Source of the DNA: Blochmannia endosymbiont of Camponotus (Colobopsis) obliquus
Lineage (GTDB): Bacteria > Pseudomonadota > Gammaproteobacteria > Enterobacterales > Enterobacteriaceae
Length of the DNA: 64,000 nucleotides
NCBI RefSeq assembly: GCF_000973545.1
Contig: NZ_CP010049.1
Span: 248,001 to 312,000 of the forward strand
Direction: 5' to 3'
Shown: positions 18,969 to 28,976 of the stretch, in pieces
How the letters are laid out: every line of letters starts with the position of its first letter
Position numbering within the stretch: the stretch's first letter is position 1
Notes under the pieces: model-generated
Databases searched by the model: none
Told to the model about the DNA's origin: nothing
Seen by the model: only the letters and a program-made list of their open reading frames with translations
Position numbers and translations under genes: made by a program

Positions 18969-20185
18969 TTGTATTTTAAAATTATTAAAATTGGTGAAGT
19001 AATTTTATTGTTAAATGATAATAAAAGTTGTTTATTACGTGCATTTTATTTAGTTTGTCATGGTTGTTATATAATTTTACCAAATCCTCATATTAGATGT
19101 GTTATTGTATTAGATAATAAAATAGTTGGTAAAGGTTACTATTTATGTGTTGCTAAACTTGATACAGAAATAAATATATGTATGACTTATTACGGATAGT
19201 AGTACTCAACGTGGTGTAGTCGTGGTATTACGTTTTTGAACTTTGTAATTATTATAAGCATAAAATATCTTGTATAATTGTTTACATTATTAAATGCTGG
19301 AGTATTGAAAATTTGTAGTACCTCAATGTTAAATTTTAATTTTTATATAACGATATTTGCTGTATTTTATTTAATGTAAAGTTAGTGTTGAAGAAAAATA
19401 TAATTTTATGTTACTTATAGTAAAAGAATTAATTAAGGGTTTATTAAATGTATGCACAATGCGTACGAGTTTATGATGTCTTGAATTAAAATTATTGATT
19501 GTTTTAAGTGGTTGTATTGTTACGAGTAATGGTAATGGTCGGTGGATTACTTATTTTCTTGTACGTCAAGAAATGTTCAAATTTGTAGAATTGATAGTGA
19601 TGTAGTTCTTTTTATTGCTTGCTGCTATGTAACAGATAATTTTATGCAAAACGTGTGTTGGGAGTTGTCATCTAAAAAAATTCAAGATAATTATGATTGA
19701 ATTGATTTGCGTCAGCAATGTAAAAGTAATAGTAGATAATACAGCTAATTGAGTCGTGCTTGCGTGTAATAATTAATAATATATTTTTTTGTTAAAAGAT
19801 TGTGAGGGGAAAACGTAGTAGTGCGTTCGTTTCAATAAGGATTGGTCATGATTGATTATTTTGTATAGAACAATTGTTGTTGCTTTTATATATTTCAACA
19901 TGAGATAAAAAGATTGTATTGGATTGCATTAATGCAATATTTGGTGTGTTGTGACTTGAATACTGTTTCAGTAAAAAAAAATGGGATATTTTTTTTGATG
20001 CATTACTTAGCGGTGTTTCATGGATGAATTAATTATTTATTAAAGTTTTAAATTATTTGGTTAGGATGTACAGCCAATGTGTATTTTTTTAAAATATAAA
20101 ATCTTAGTACAGTAATATCTTTTAAATTATTTAATATATATACAATTGGTTCTGATGTTCGTTGATGATTACAGCTAATTAAAAT
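18969..20185 (+). pseudogene. ribD: RibD relic (riboflavin deaminase/reductase)
   Basis: RibD carries out the deaminase and reductase steps of riboflavin synthesis. Homology blocks follow the E. coli order in shifting frames. Near 19030-19190 there is LLRAFYLVCHG, LPNPHIRCVIVLDNKIVGKGY, the deaminase N-terminus. At about 19425-19560 there is KGLLNVCTMRTSL, then ELKLL and GNGRWIT. At about 20010-20060 there is ALLSG and DELIIY, then KLFG with DVQPMC. At about 20140-20165 there is IGSDVR. The zinc-binding HAE motif has become DTE and the PCxxC block is unrecognisable. Multiple stops interrupt every frame. Its place upstream of ribH and nusB is that of E. coli. Clearly non-functional. Confidence 0.85.
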
Positions 20186-20283
20186 AAAATGTACGTTTTG
20201 TATTATTTAATTTATATTTTTCTGCATTATGTTTTTATTAGTATTAATATTAGAAAAGATTTAATAATTTATATATAAGCAAA

Positions 20284-20745
20284 ATTATAAAATTAATTGA
20301 GGGTACAATTGTACTTGATGCAAGTATTGCAATTGTTGTTGTTTGATTTAATAAATTTGTTAGTAATTCTTTACTTAAGGATGTTGTTGATACTTTAAAG
20401 CGTATTTTGTTAAGTTAAAGATAATAATATTGTTATTATTTGCTTTCCTAATATTTATTACGAATTGTATTTACGGTAGCTGCATTAGGAAACAGTAATA
20501 AATATGATGCAATGAATAGCTTGAGGTATTATTATTATCATGTCATGATACTGTTTATTTTTGAATTTATTTTTGGGTATTTTGCAGTTTTGGTTTGTCA
20601 AAAATTTTTGTTAATAATTTATTATCAAGTATTTGTTAGTGTGTTAACAATAGATAATGTAGATTATGCAAGTTGTTGAGTGTGTTGAAATTTTAACGGT
20701 GTTAATAAAAGATCATATGCAGTCATGATTATTTGAAAGATGATT
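20284..20745 (+). pseudogene. ribH: RibH (RibE) relic, lumazine synthase
   Basis: The E. coli lumazine synthase can be traced in pieces. IEGTIVLDASIAIVVV is followed by a TGA, then FNKFVSNSLLKDVVDTLKRI (20296-20410). Next comes ELYLR, a frame change, and VAALGNSNKYDAM (about 20460-20510), and finally VLTIDN near 20640. Several stops and at least one frameshift break it. It sits between the ribD relic and nusB, its normal place. Loss together with ribD means that this locus cannot make riboflavin. Confidence 0.8.
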
Positions 20746-20806
20746 GTTATTATATTGAAATTTATTAATATTATGTTTATTTAAGTAAAATAGAAGGATG
20801 TTCTTT

Positions 20807-21226
20807 GTGGAAATAAAGACTAGACGTCGCGCTCGTGAGTGTGCATTACAAGCATTATATTCATGGCAAATATCTCATAATGATATTAAAGATGTTATAG
20901 TTGATTTTATATCTGAACAAAACATGTGTAACGTTAATGTTTCTTATTTTTACCAGTTGTATATTGGTGTAACAACTTGTGTTTATGAGCTTGATCAATT
21001 GATGTTACCATATTTATCTCGTCAGTTTGAACGTTTGGATCATATAGAAAAAGCAGTTTTACGTATTGCGTTATTTGAATTAAGTAATTGTTTTGATGTA
21101 CCTTATAAAGTAGTAATTAATGAAGCTATCGAATTAGCTAAAATTTTTGGTGCTGAGAAAAGCCATAAATTTATAAATGGTGTGCTTGATAAAGTTGCTT
21201 TGAAAATTCGTATTAGTAAAAATTAA
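20807..21226 (+). CDS. nusB: Transcription antitermination factor NusB
   Basis: NusB with S10 (NusE) binds boxA and supports rRNA antitermination and processing. I choose the GTG at 20807 as start: AAGGA at 20794-20798 lies 8 bases before it, whereas it abuts the upstream ATG at 20798. This gives 139 residues, the E. coli length. Clear motifs are [51 protein letters not shown] and [11 protein letters not shown]. thiL, normally next, is missing, and the gap to pgpA is only 145 bases. Confidence 0.95.
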   Translation: MEIKTRRRARECALQALYSWQISHNDIKDVIVDFISEQNMCNVNVSYFYQLYIGVTTCVYELDQLMLPYLSRQFERLDHIEKAVLRIALFELSNCFDVPYKVVINEAIELAKIFGAEKSHKFINGVLDKVALKIRISKN

Positions 21227-21371
21227 TTTGACATTATATTAATTTTAAAATTAAAAATATAGTTTAAAAATTTTTTATTAAGATATGGTTATTATGTTTT
21301 TGTTTTTATAAAATATATTATTATTTATTTTTTTAATTAAATATATGGCAATATAATTTGGTTTATTTGTA

Positions 21372-21839
21372 TTGAATATAAGAAAAAAAATAAAATTAAC
21401 TAATCCATATCACTTAATAGCTACTGGATTTGGTATTGGCATGGTACCTTATATGCCAGGAACGTTGGCTTCATTAATAGCTATTGTAGTGTGGTTTTTT
21501 GTAAGTTTTTTACCTTATCAATTATGCTTTATATTATTTCTTCTTGCTTTAATATTGGGTTTATGTTCTTGTCATCAAACTGTAAAAGATATTGGTATTC
21601 ATGATCATCGTAGTATTGTTTGGGATGAATATATTGGTATGTGGTGTGCGTTAATTGGAGTGTCAATAAATGATTGGTATTGTTTGATATTTAGTTTTTT
21701 ATTATTTAGAGTGATAGATATATGCAAACCTTGGCCCATCGGTTGGCTAGATCGTGTTGTTAAAGGTGGTATGGGAATTTTGATTGATGATATAGTTGCT
21801 GGATTCTTTACTTCTTTTATTTTATATATTGTAGTTTAG
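21372..21839 (+). CDS. pgpA: Phosphatidylglycerophosphatase A
   Basis: PgpA dephosphorylates phosphatidylglycerol phosphate in the inner membrane to make phosphatidylglycerol. The 155-residue product starts with TTG at 21372 (MNIRKKIKLTNPYHLIATGFG); no ATG fits better. Family motifs are GIGMVPYMPGTLAS, HDHRSIVWDEYIGMW and GGMGILIDDIVAG. Several hydrophobic segments match the four-span topology. It is convergent with dxs, with 185 AT-rich bases between them. Confidence 0.93.
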   Translation: MNIRKKIKLTNPYHLIATGFGIGMVPYMPGTLASLIAIVVWFFVSFLPYQLCFILFLLALILGLCSCHQTVKDIGIHDHRSIVWDEYIGMWCALIGVSINDWYCLIFSFLLFRVIDICKPWPIGWLDRVVKGGMGILIDDIVAGFFTSFILYIVV

Positions 21840-22024
21840 TTAATTGAATAAATGTATATATTTACACAGATACCAATATCATAACAATAATTATTATATC
21901 ATGTTTTATTTGATTAAATTTTTATTTTATTAATTTATTAATTATTATTTAGTCTTATTTAAATTATCTAAGCAATTAAGTTAAATTTAATTGATATTTA
22001 ATATATTTTAATAATTTTAGTAAG

Positions 22025-23887
22025 TTATTTTAACCATGCTTTAATTTTCTTATAAATGCCTATACTGTCCAGACCTAAACTATACAGGACATCTTTTCTT
22101 GATCCATGAGCGATAAATCGATCTGGTAAACCAATATTTAGTACTGGAATTAATATTTTTTCTTTCATTAAAAATTCATTTACTCCACTACCTGCACCAC
22201 CTATAATAGCATTTTCTTCTACTGTTATTAGCGCGTTATGTTTTTTAACTATATTATTTATTAAAATTTCATCTAAAGGTTTGACAAATCTCATATCTAT
22301 TAAAGTAGCATTAAGATCTGATGCAACTTGTTTAGTTTGTGCTAAAAGAGTACCAAAATTTAGAATTGCAATGTTTGTACCTTGTCGATGTATCATGCCT
22401 TTACTGATTGGTAATTTATATAAATTACTAAATTTAGCTCCAGTACCTATTTCACGTGGATAACGTACTATTGTTGGTCCATCTTTATAATGATATCCGG
22501 TATGTAACATTAATCTGCATTCGTTTTCATCACTTGGTGTCATTATAATTATGTTAGGAATACAACGTAAATAGGAAAGATCAAATGCACCTTGATGTGT
22601 TTGACCGTCAGGACCAACTATTCCTCCTCTATCCACTGCAAAGAGTACTGGTAATTTTTGAAGAGCTATATCATGAATGACTTGATCGTATGCTCTTTGT
22701 AAAAAAGTAGAATAAATAGCGACAATTGGTTTATATCCACCAATTGCTAAACCAGCAGCAAAAGTTACTGCGTGTTGTTCAGCGATTGCTACATCAAAAT
22801 ATTGATTTGGATATTTTTTTGAAAAAAAATTTAATCCTGACCCTTCTCGCATGGCTGGAGTGATGACGATTAGTTTATTATCATTAGCCGCAATATTACA
22901 CAACCAATTACCGAAAATTGCAGAATAAGTCATATTTTGGTTATTATTTTTTGGTAATAGGCCTAATGAGGGGTCAAATTTTGGAACAGCATGCCAAGTT
23001 ATAGGATCTTTTTCTGCAGGTTTATAACCATATCCTTTTTTTGTTATGATGTGTAGAAATTGAGGTCCTTGCATATTTTGTATATTTTTTAAAGTTTGTA
23101 TCAAAGTTGATATATCATGTCCATTTATTGGTCCAATATAATTAAAGCCTAGTTCTTTGAACAAGTTTTTTGAAATGGTCGTATTTATAATGTGTTCTTC
23201 GATACGTTGAATTATCTTCTTTATGTATGGAGTTTTTGATAAAATTTTTTTACTATTTTTACGTATTTTTGAGTAAAATTTTCCGGATAAAATATGTGTT
23301 AAATAATTATTCAGAGCACCTACATTTTTTGATATTGACATTTCGTTATCATTTAATATTACTAGTAAGTTACATTTGATATATCCAGCATGATTCATTG
23401 CTTCAAACGCCATACCAGCGGATATTGCTCCATCACCTATTACAGATACTGTTTGACGTCCTAACATTTCTCTATTTGCAATTATTGCTAAACCAAGTGC
23501 TGCACTGATGGATGTGGAAGAGTGTCCAACTGATAATATGTCGTATTTGCTTTCATTTCTGCAAGGAAATGGATGCAATCCTCCATATTGTCTAATTGTA
23601 AAAATTTTATCACGTCTACCGGTAAGAATTTTATGTGGATATGCTTGATGTCCCACATCCCAAATTAAATGATCGAAAGGTGTATTATATACATAATGAA
23701 GAGCTACTGTAAGTTCTATAACACCAAGGCCTGAAGCGAAATGTCCACTTGATTGGCTTACGGTATCTAATAAGAATTGACGTAGTTCAGTGCATACTAA
23801 TGATAGAGCATCTTGTGGCAGTTTTCTTAATTCCATAGGATTATTTATTAAGGATAATGTTGGATATTTTTTATTATTAAATTTCAT
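22025..23887 (-). CDS. dxs: 1-deoxy-D-xylulose-5-phosphate synthase
   Basis: DXS condenses pyruvate and glyceraldehyde 3-phosphate, the first step of the MEP isoprenoid pathway, using thiamine diphosphate. The 620 residues equal the E. coli length. Visible are [15 protein letters not shown], the TPP motif [20 protein letters not shown] ending with LNDNEMSIS, the catalytic-region [22 protein letters not shown], and the C-terminal domain [16 protein letters not shown]. It is upstream-adjacent to ispA on the same strand order as in E. coli (ispA then dxs), with 28 bases between the restored ispA end and the dxs ATG. Its products feed ubiquinone and heme O made by genes in this window. Confidence 0.97.
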   Translation of the reverse strand: MKFNNKKYPTLSLINNPMELRKLPQDALSLVCTELRQFLLDTVSQSSGHFASGLGVIELTVALHYVYNTPFDHLIWDVGHQAYPHKILTGRRDKIFTIRQYGGLHPFPCRNESKYDILSVGHSSTSISAALGLAIIANREMLGRQTVSVIGDGAISAGMAFEAMNHAGYIKCNLLVILNDNEMSISKNVGALNNYLTHILSGKFYSKIRKNSKKILSKTPYIKKIIQRIEEHIINTTISKNLFKELGFNYIGPINGHDISTLIQTLKNIQNMQGPQFLHIITKKGYGYKPAEKDPITWHAVPKFDPSLGLLPKNNNQNMTYSAIFGNWLCNIAANDNKLIVITPAMREGSGLNFFSKKYPNQYFDVAIAEQHAVTFAAGLAIGGYKPIVAIYSTFLQRAYDQVIHDIALQKLPVLFAVDRGGIVGPDGQTHQGAFDLSYLRCIPNIIIMTPSDENECRLMLHTGYHYKDGPTIVRYPREIGTGAKFSNLYKLPISKGMIHRQGTNIAILNFGTLLAQTKQVASDLNATLIDMRFVKPLDEILINNIVKKHNALITVEENAIIGGAGSGVNEFLMKEKILIPVLNIGLPDRFIAHGSRKDVLYSLGLDSIGIYKKIKAWLK

Positions 23888-23915
23888 TATAATTTTATGT
23901 ATTAATTAATGATGT

Positions 23916-24829
23916 TTATTGATCGCGTTCAATAATATAACGTGCTAGTTTGGATAAAATTGTAGTATTGTAACCTAGTTTATTAATATGTTTTAAAGAC
24001 GATAATGATTTGTAATATAAATTTTTAGCTTTGTTACGAGCTATATTTAATCCTAATTTAGTTGAATAAGTATTCTTATTATTTTTTTTTTTGTATTTTT
24101 TTGTTGTTTATTATCACAATGTTTATCATTTACAATGTCTAGAATATCGTCCTGTATTTGAAAAGCTAATCCAATTGATGTAGCATAATGATCAAGTAAT
24201 TTTAAAATTTTATGATTTATTGTTTTTCCAGCTGCCAATGCTCCCAGTCGAACTGCGGCTCGTATTAGTATACTAGTTTTATAAAAATGTATGTTTTTTA
24301 AGTAATTGTAAGATATTTTTTGATTTTTTGCTGTTATATCTAAGAATTGCCCAAAACACATTCCGTTTGCTCCACAGGCTGCGGCTAGTGTAGCAATCAT
24401 TTTTAATCGATATTGATTATCAATGGTAGTTGACATAGTATTATTTTCTGTAAGAATACTGAATGCTAATGAGTGTAATGCATCTCCGGCTAAAATTGCT
24501 GTTGATTCATTGAATTTAATATGGCAGGTAGGATGACCTCTTCTTAGGGTGTCATTGTCCATAGATGGCAAATCGTCGTGGATAAGTGAATAAGCGTGAA
24601 TGCATTCAATAGCTGCTGCAGGAGCATCCAGATGATTTGGTATTAATCCAAATAATTTACCAGTTTGATATACTAAAAACGGTCTTATTTTTTTTCCTCC
24701 TAAGAGAGCACTGTATTTCATAGCTTCTATTAATAATGTGTTTTGATGAGGTAATTTTTTTAAATAGCGTTCTAAAGCATTATTTACTTGTCGATAGCTA
24801 ATTTGCATTTCATGAGTGATATTGTTCAT
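23916..24829 (-). CDS. ispA: Farnesyl diphosphate synthase, frameshifted inside an A11 run
   Basis: IspA makes geranyl and farnesyl diphosphate. The first 240 residues are in one frame and contain LLGGKKIRPFLVYQTG, the first Asp motif IHDDLPSMDND, RRGHPTCH, and the second Asp motif FQIQDDILD. This frame stops at 24053. In the next frame the missing C-terminus is complete and conserved: TYSTKLGLNIARNKAKNL, ending LARYIIERDQ at 23916. The switch falls at a run of eleven A on the coding strand (24082-24092), where one extra A would restore about 304 residues (299 in E. coli). Given the essential role and no other damage, polymerase slippage or a sequencing miscount is more likely than loss. If translated without slippage it would be a 258-residue truncated protein. 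Confidence 0.85.
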
Positions 24830-25211
24830 AGATTAAATTTTCCACAGAAAATCGTATTTAAGTTAATTATAATGGCTGGTAATAATTTATTTATTTACAT
24901 TATATTTCTTTTTTTAAAGATCAAGAAAAAGTATTTTTATTATATGTGTTGTAATTTTAATCATAAGTTATTTTTCAGCAAAATGGATATTATTATATAA
25001 GTTTATATGTATTGATAGTTTCATGATTGTATTTTTATTTATGTTTTATATAAATGAGTATGATTTTAAGCATCATTTTATAAGTTGTAAATATTAGAGA
25101 TATTTTTGTTTTGTTCATTATTAATTATGTAGTTTTTTTATTTAATTTATATAATAATTAATATTATGTTAATTTTTTGCGCATTAGTTTATTTAAATGC
25201 AGTAATTATAT
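24830..25211 (+). other. Spacer between divergent ispA and thiI
   Basis: This holds 382 AT-rich bases. E. coli xseB would lie upstream of ispA here, but I could not recognise any exonuclease VII small-subunit remnant. The promoters of ispA-dxs and thiI must be here. A small plus-strand open frame (24788-25000) overlaps the ispA start and is not credible. Confidence 0.55.
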
Positions 25212-26678
25212 ATGAAATGCATAATAAAATTATTTCCTGAAATTACGATAAAGAGTAAATCTGTCAGATTACATTTTATAAAAGTTCTTGTTAAGAACAT
25301 TTTTACTTTATTCAAGAAGCATGGTTTTTTGTTGTTTCCAATACGTCATTGGGATTACATTGAATTACGAATTGAGAATGATAATCTTTTGTCGGATATT
25401 ATTCGATTATTGGTTTTTATTCCTGGTATTCATCAAGTTTTATTGGTTAAAGAATATTTTTTTAATACTATTAATGATATTGGTAAAGAAGTTTTAGTTT
25501 TAAATTATGATAGATTGATAGGAAAGTGTTTTTGTGTTCGAGTGAAGCGTCGTGGCAGACATAATTTTACTTCTCAAGATGTTGAGCGTTATGTAGGTAG
25601 CTGTATAAAAAAAAATGTTAGTAATACTTATGTTAAATTAGTTAATCCGGAAGTAACCATATTTATAGAAATTAATGAAAATCGTTTTTTTGTAATCGTG
25701 AAGCGTTATCAAGGATTAGGGGGATTTCCATTAGGTACTCAGGAAAATGTGTTATCTTTATTTTCAGGAGGTTTTGATTCAGCAGTAGCTAGTTATATGT
25801 TAATGAGAAGGGGGTGTAAAGTAAGTTATTGTTTTTTTAATTTTGGTGCTACGTCCAATGAAATTGGTGTTAGTAGAATAGCTAATTATTTGTGGAATAA
25901 ATTCGCTAGTTCTCATAAAGTTCAGTTTTTCTTTATTAATTTTGTTCCAATAGTCAATGAAATTATTCAGAAAGTTAGTGCAAGTATTACTTTAATAGTA
26001 TTAAAACGTATGATGTTACGTGTTGCTTCATCTATAGCTATAAAATATAGAATTCAAGCATTAGTGACTGGGGAGTCTATAGGACAAGTATCTAGTCAGA
26101 CTTTAACAAATTTACGTTTAATTGATAATGCTGCTAATATTATAACTTTACGACCATTAATTGCTCATGATAAAGAACAGATTATTTCTTTAGCAAAATA
26201 TATTGGTGTCGAGAAAATGGTCAATATGATTCCTGAATATTGTAGTTTTTTTTCTAAAAAACCTACAGCACGGGGCATTCAAGTTCATGTTGAACAACAG
26301 GAAAAAAAAATTAATGTTGCAGCATTGAATGAAGTACTTACACAAGTTAAAATAGTAGATATTTGTGATGTAATTCTTATAAATAAACAAAATTTAGTGG
26401 AAGTGGATGTTGAGGTTACTTCTAAAGTAGGTATTGGTGAAATAATTTTAGACATTCGTAGTCAAGAAGACCAAGATATTCAACCTTTAAATTTAGCTAA
26501 TATTATAATACAAAAAATTCCATTTTATAAGTTAGTTAGTCAATTTGATAAGTTAAATCCTAATCAAATTTATTTACTGTACTGTAATCACGGGACAATT
26601 AGTGCATTACAAGCAAGTTATTTGTATTCAAGGGGATTTCGCAATATTAAAATTTATCGTCCTGATAAGCAAAATTAA
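25212..26678 (+). CDS. thiI: ThiI, tRNA 4-thiouridine synthase with rhodanese domain
   Basis: ThiI adds sulfur to U8 of tRNA (and in some bacteria to ThiS for thiazole), using IscS-derived persulfide. The 488 residues match E. coli (482). In order: an NFLD-THUMP RNA-binding part (to about residue 165), the PP-loop ATPase with LSLFSGGFDSAVAS, the Cys of PEYCSFFSKKP that corresponds to Cys344, and a C-terminal rhodanese domain with the persulfide Cys in LLYCNHGTISALQA (Cys456 equivalent). Both catalytic cysteines are present. The neighbouring thiamine gene thiL is lost, so the tRNA role is more likely the retained one (inference). Confidence 0.95.
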   Translation: MKCIIKLFPEITIKSKSVRLHFIKVLVKNIFTLFKKHGFLLFPIRHWDYIELRIENDNLLSDIIRLLVFIPGIHQVLLVKEYFFNTINDIGKEVLVLNYDRLIGKCFCVRVKRRGRHNFTSQDVERYVGSCIKKNVSNTYVKLVNPEVTIFIEINENRFFVIVKRYQGLGGFPLGTQENVLSLFSGGFDSAVASYMLMRRGCKVSYCFFNFGATSNEIGVSRIANYLWNKFASSHKVQFFFINFVPIVNEIIQKVSASITLIVLKRMMLRVASSIAIKYRIQALVTGESIGQVSSQTLTNLRLIDNAANIITLRPLIAHDKEQIISLAKYIGVEKMVNMIPEYCSFFSKKPTARGIQVHVEQQEKKINVAALNEVLTQVKIVDICDVILINKQNLVEVDVEVTSKVGIGEIILDIRSQEDQDIQPLNLANIIIQKIPFYKLVSQFDKLNPNQIYLLYCNHGTISALQASYLYSRGFRNIKIYRPDKQN

Positions 26679-26793
26679 ATAATTATTATAATTTTGTGTT
26701 ATAAAAATTGGTTTGGTTAATTTTGTTAGTTTAATATTTGTATTGGTTGGAAATTTTTATCTTTTATTTAAATTATTTTATTTCTTAGTTTTT

Positions 26794-26820
26794 TTATTTT
26801 ATTTTAAATAAATAAAATAA
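26794..26820. terminator. Perfect 11-bp AT inverted repeat between convergent thiI and yajR
   Basis: Arms TTATTTTATTT (26794-26804) and AAATAAAATAA (26810-26820) are perfect complements around a 5-base loop, ending directly at the yajR stop codon. They lie between two convergent genes, where a bidirectional terminator would be expected. The stem has no G-C pair, and inverted repeats of this size will occur by chance in such AT-rich DNA. I rate it as possible only. Confidence 0.25.
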
Positions 26821-26821
26821 T

Positions 26822-28024
26822 TTATTTATAGTCTTTCGTTATGTCTTGTTTTTGTGGTTTAAATAATAGAACTGTTATCCAACATATAGATATAATAATG
26901 CTTGTAAAGAATGTTGATTGTTCTCCTATTGATTGTAACAAATAACCTCCCAGCAAACTTCCATATGCTACTCCAAGAAATTGACTAGTAGAATAAATGC
27001 CCATGCAGGTTCCTTGATGTTTTTTGGGAGAAATTTTACTAAGTGTTGAAGGTAGAATGGCTTCAATTGCATTAAATCCTATAAAGAAAAGTTGAATAGC
27101 AATTAATAACACAGAAGTTTGTGTTATATTTTTAGATAAAATAATATCAGCTAGAATTATGATCGTGATAAATAAAATTATTATTTTTTTTATTTTTTGT
27201 TTTTTTTCTGTATAGATTATAAATGGGGTAACTATTATTAACGAAATAATAATAGTGATCAAATAGATTTTCCATTGATTTTTACAATTAATGCCAACTA
27301 AAGTTATTTTAATAGGTAAGGATATAAAATTTAACATTAAAATACTATGCAATAAAAATATACTAATAATAATTTTTATTAATTCTATATTTGATATTAT
27401 TTTATTTATTCCTTGTATCATAAAGTTAAATGAGTTTTGAGTAACATTTTCATCATGAGAATAAGGTATCAAAAATAAGGTTATTAAAACATTAATAAAT
27501 GATAATATAGTAATGATTACAAATAGACCATGTAGTCCTATTTTGTAAGTCAAGATAGGACCCAATATTAAAGCAATAGAAAAAGAAATTCCTACGCTGA
27601 TTCCTAAACAAGCCATGGCTTTAGTACGATTTTGTTCTTGAGTAAGATCACATAATAATGCTAAAATTGGGGAACTAACAGCACCAATACCCTGTATTGC
27701 TCGACCAATGATTAAATACCATATATTATTTGTTATTGTTGTAATACTACTACCAATAGTAAATATTATTAATCCTCCCATAATAACCGGTTTACGTCCA
27801 ATTTTATCTGACAATATCCCAAAAGGGATTTGAAAAATTGCTTGAGTTATACCATAAATTCCAATTGCTAAACCAATTAAAAATTCGTTAGATCCTTGTA
27901 ATAACATACCGTATGTGCTTAGTATTGGTAATATTATAAATATACCAAACATACGCAATGCAAATATTAAACTTAAGCTTAATATAGCATATATTTCTGT
28001 AGTAATTATTTTATTAAAAATCAT
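26822..28024 (-). CDS. yajR: YajR-like MFS transporter lacking the C-terminal YAM domain
   Basis: This is a 12-helix major facilitator superfamily drug/proton-antiporter type membrane protein; its substrate is unknown. It matches E. coli YajR over the membrane part: LRMFGIFIILPILSTYG, the MFS motif A in GILSDKIGRKPVIMGG, QEQNRTKAMACLGIS, and YSTSQFLGVAYGSLLGG. At 400 residues it is about 54 shorter than E. coli YajR and ends just after the last helix, so the soluble C-terminal ferredoxin-like domain is absent. It lies downstream of cyoE on the same strand, the E. coli order, 76 bases away, and may be cotranscribed with the cyo operon. Confidence 0.9.
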   Translation of the reverse strand: MIFNKIITTEIYAILSLSLIFALRMFGIFIILPILSTYGMLLQGSNEFLIGLAIGIYGITQAIFQIPFGILSDKIGRKPVIMGGLIIFTIGSSITTITNNIWYLIIGRAIQGIGAVSSPILALLCDLTQEQNRTKAMACLGISVGISFSIALILGPILTYKIGLHGLFVIITILSFINVLITLFLIPYSHDENVTQNSFNFMIQGINKIISNIELIKIIISIFLLHSILMLNFISLPIKITLVGINCKNQWKIYLITIIISLIIVTPFIIYTEKKQKIKKIIILFITIIILADIILSKNITQTSVLLIAIQLFFIGFNAIEAILPSTLSKISPKKHQGTCMGIYSTSQFLGVAYGSLLGGYLLQSIGEQSTFFTSIIISICWITVLLFKPQKQDITKDYK

Positions 28025-28100
28025 TATACCGTTAATATTTTGTTTAATATTAATTAGCTAATTAATTAGTTACTATAAATATATTTATATCAATAGTTAA

Positions 28101-28976
28101 TTATAATATAGAGTCAATTAATATCATTATATTTAAACTTGTAATAACAAAAACAGATAATGAAAACATTTTTTTAGCCCACTTTATATTTTCTTTTTTA
28201 GTAATAAAATATCCTTGTAGAGCAATAAATAACCAATAGCTATTTATTGTCTCAACAATAAATAAAAATTTATAGCTAGTAAAGTTCATTAAAGTTAATA
28301 AAAAAGTACTTAATATAAAAATTATAATGTGAAGAATAATATGATGTTTAGTTAGCATGATTCCATATTTTATTGGGAATGCAGGAATAGATACATTTTG
28401 ATATTCTTTAAAATACAAGATAGCTATAGTGTAAAAATGAGGTATTTGCCATACGCTAAATATTGTATATAGAATTGACGCAGCAAGATCAAAATGATTA
28501 CTAACTGTACAATAACCAATTACCGGTGGTATCGCTCCTGATATACTGCCAATGAGAGTACTGTAAGTTGATGTACGTTTTAAATACATTGAATATATTA
28601 TTACATAAATAAAAAAACCTAATATTGCTAAAATTATGGTTAATCTATTTACTATCGTTATCAGTATACTGAAACCTAATGTACTTAATATTATAGCAAA
28701 AATAAAACTTCTTTTTAATGTAATACATTTAGTAACTAATACTCTAGTTGCAGTACGTTGCATATTTTTGTCAATGTCTCTATCAATGATATTATTTAGT
28801 ATACAACTTGAAGCGATAATTGCTGACATTGCAATTAATAGTAAAATTAATAATGAATAGTTTATATTTTTTTGTGCAGCTAAAAAGAAACCACTTGTTA
28901 TTGAGACAATATTGCCTAAAATAATTTTGGGTTTTGTAATTTGTAAGTAATGTTTGATCATAATTGTTATTTGCAT
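28101..28976 (-). CDS. cyoE: Protoheme IX farnesyltransferase (heme O synthase)
   Basis: CyoE attaches a farnesyl group to heme b, giving the heme O used by CyoB. The 291-residue polytopic protein has the prenyltransferase motif NNIIDRDIDKNMQRT, then VIGYCTVS and WQIPHFYTIA. The first ATG overlaps the cyoD stop (TAATG at 28976), typical of coupled translation. A second ATG five codons on (MIKHYLQITKPK) aligns better with E. coli, so the start is uncertain by 15 bases. It depends on farnesyl diphosphate, the product of the frameshifted ispA in this window. Confidence 0.95.
   Translation of the reverse strand: MQITIMIKHYLQITKPKIILGNIVSITSGFFLAAQKNINYSLLILLLIAMSAIIASSCILNNIIDRDIDKNMQRTATRVLVTKCITLKRSFIFAIILSTLGFSILITIVNRLTIILAILGFFIYVIIYSMYLKRTSTYSTLIGSISGAIPPVIGYCTVSNHFDLAASILYTIFSVWQIPHFYTIAILYFKEYQNVSIPAFPIKYGIMLTKHHIILHIIIFILSTFLLTLMNFTSYKFLFIVETINSYWLFIALQGYFITKKENIKWAKKMFSLSVFVITSLNIMILIDSIL

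Noticed and set aside
24788-25000. Plus-strand open frame between ispA and thiI
   Set aside because: It overlaps the ispA N-terminus antisense, and its composition is that of random AT-rich DNA.
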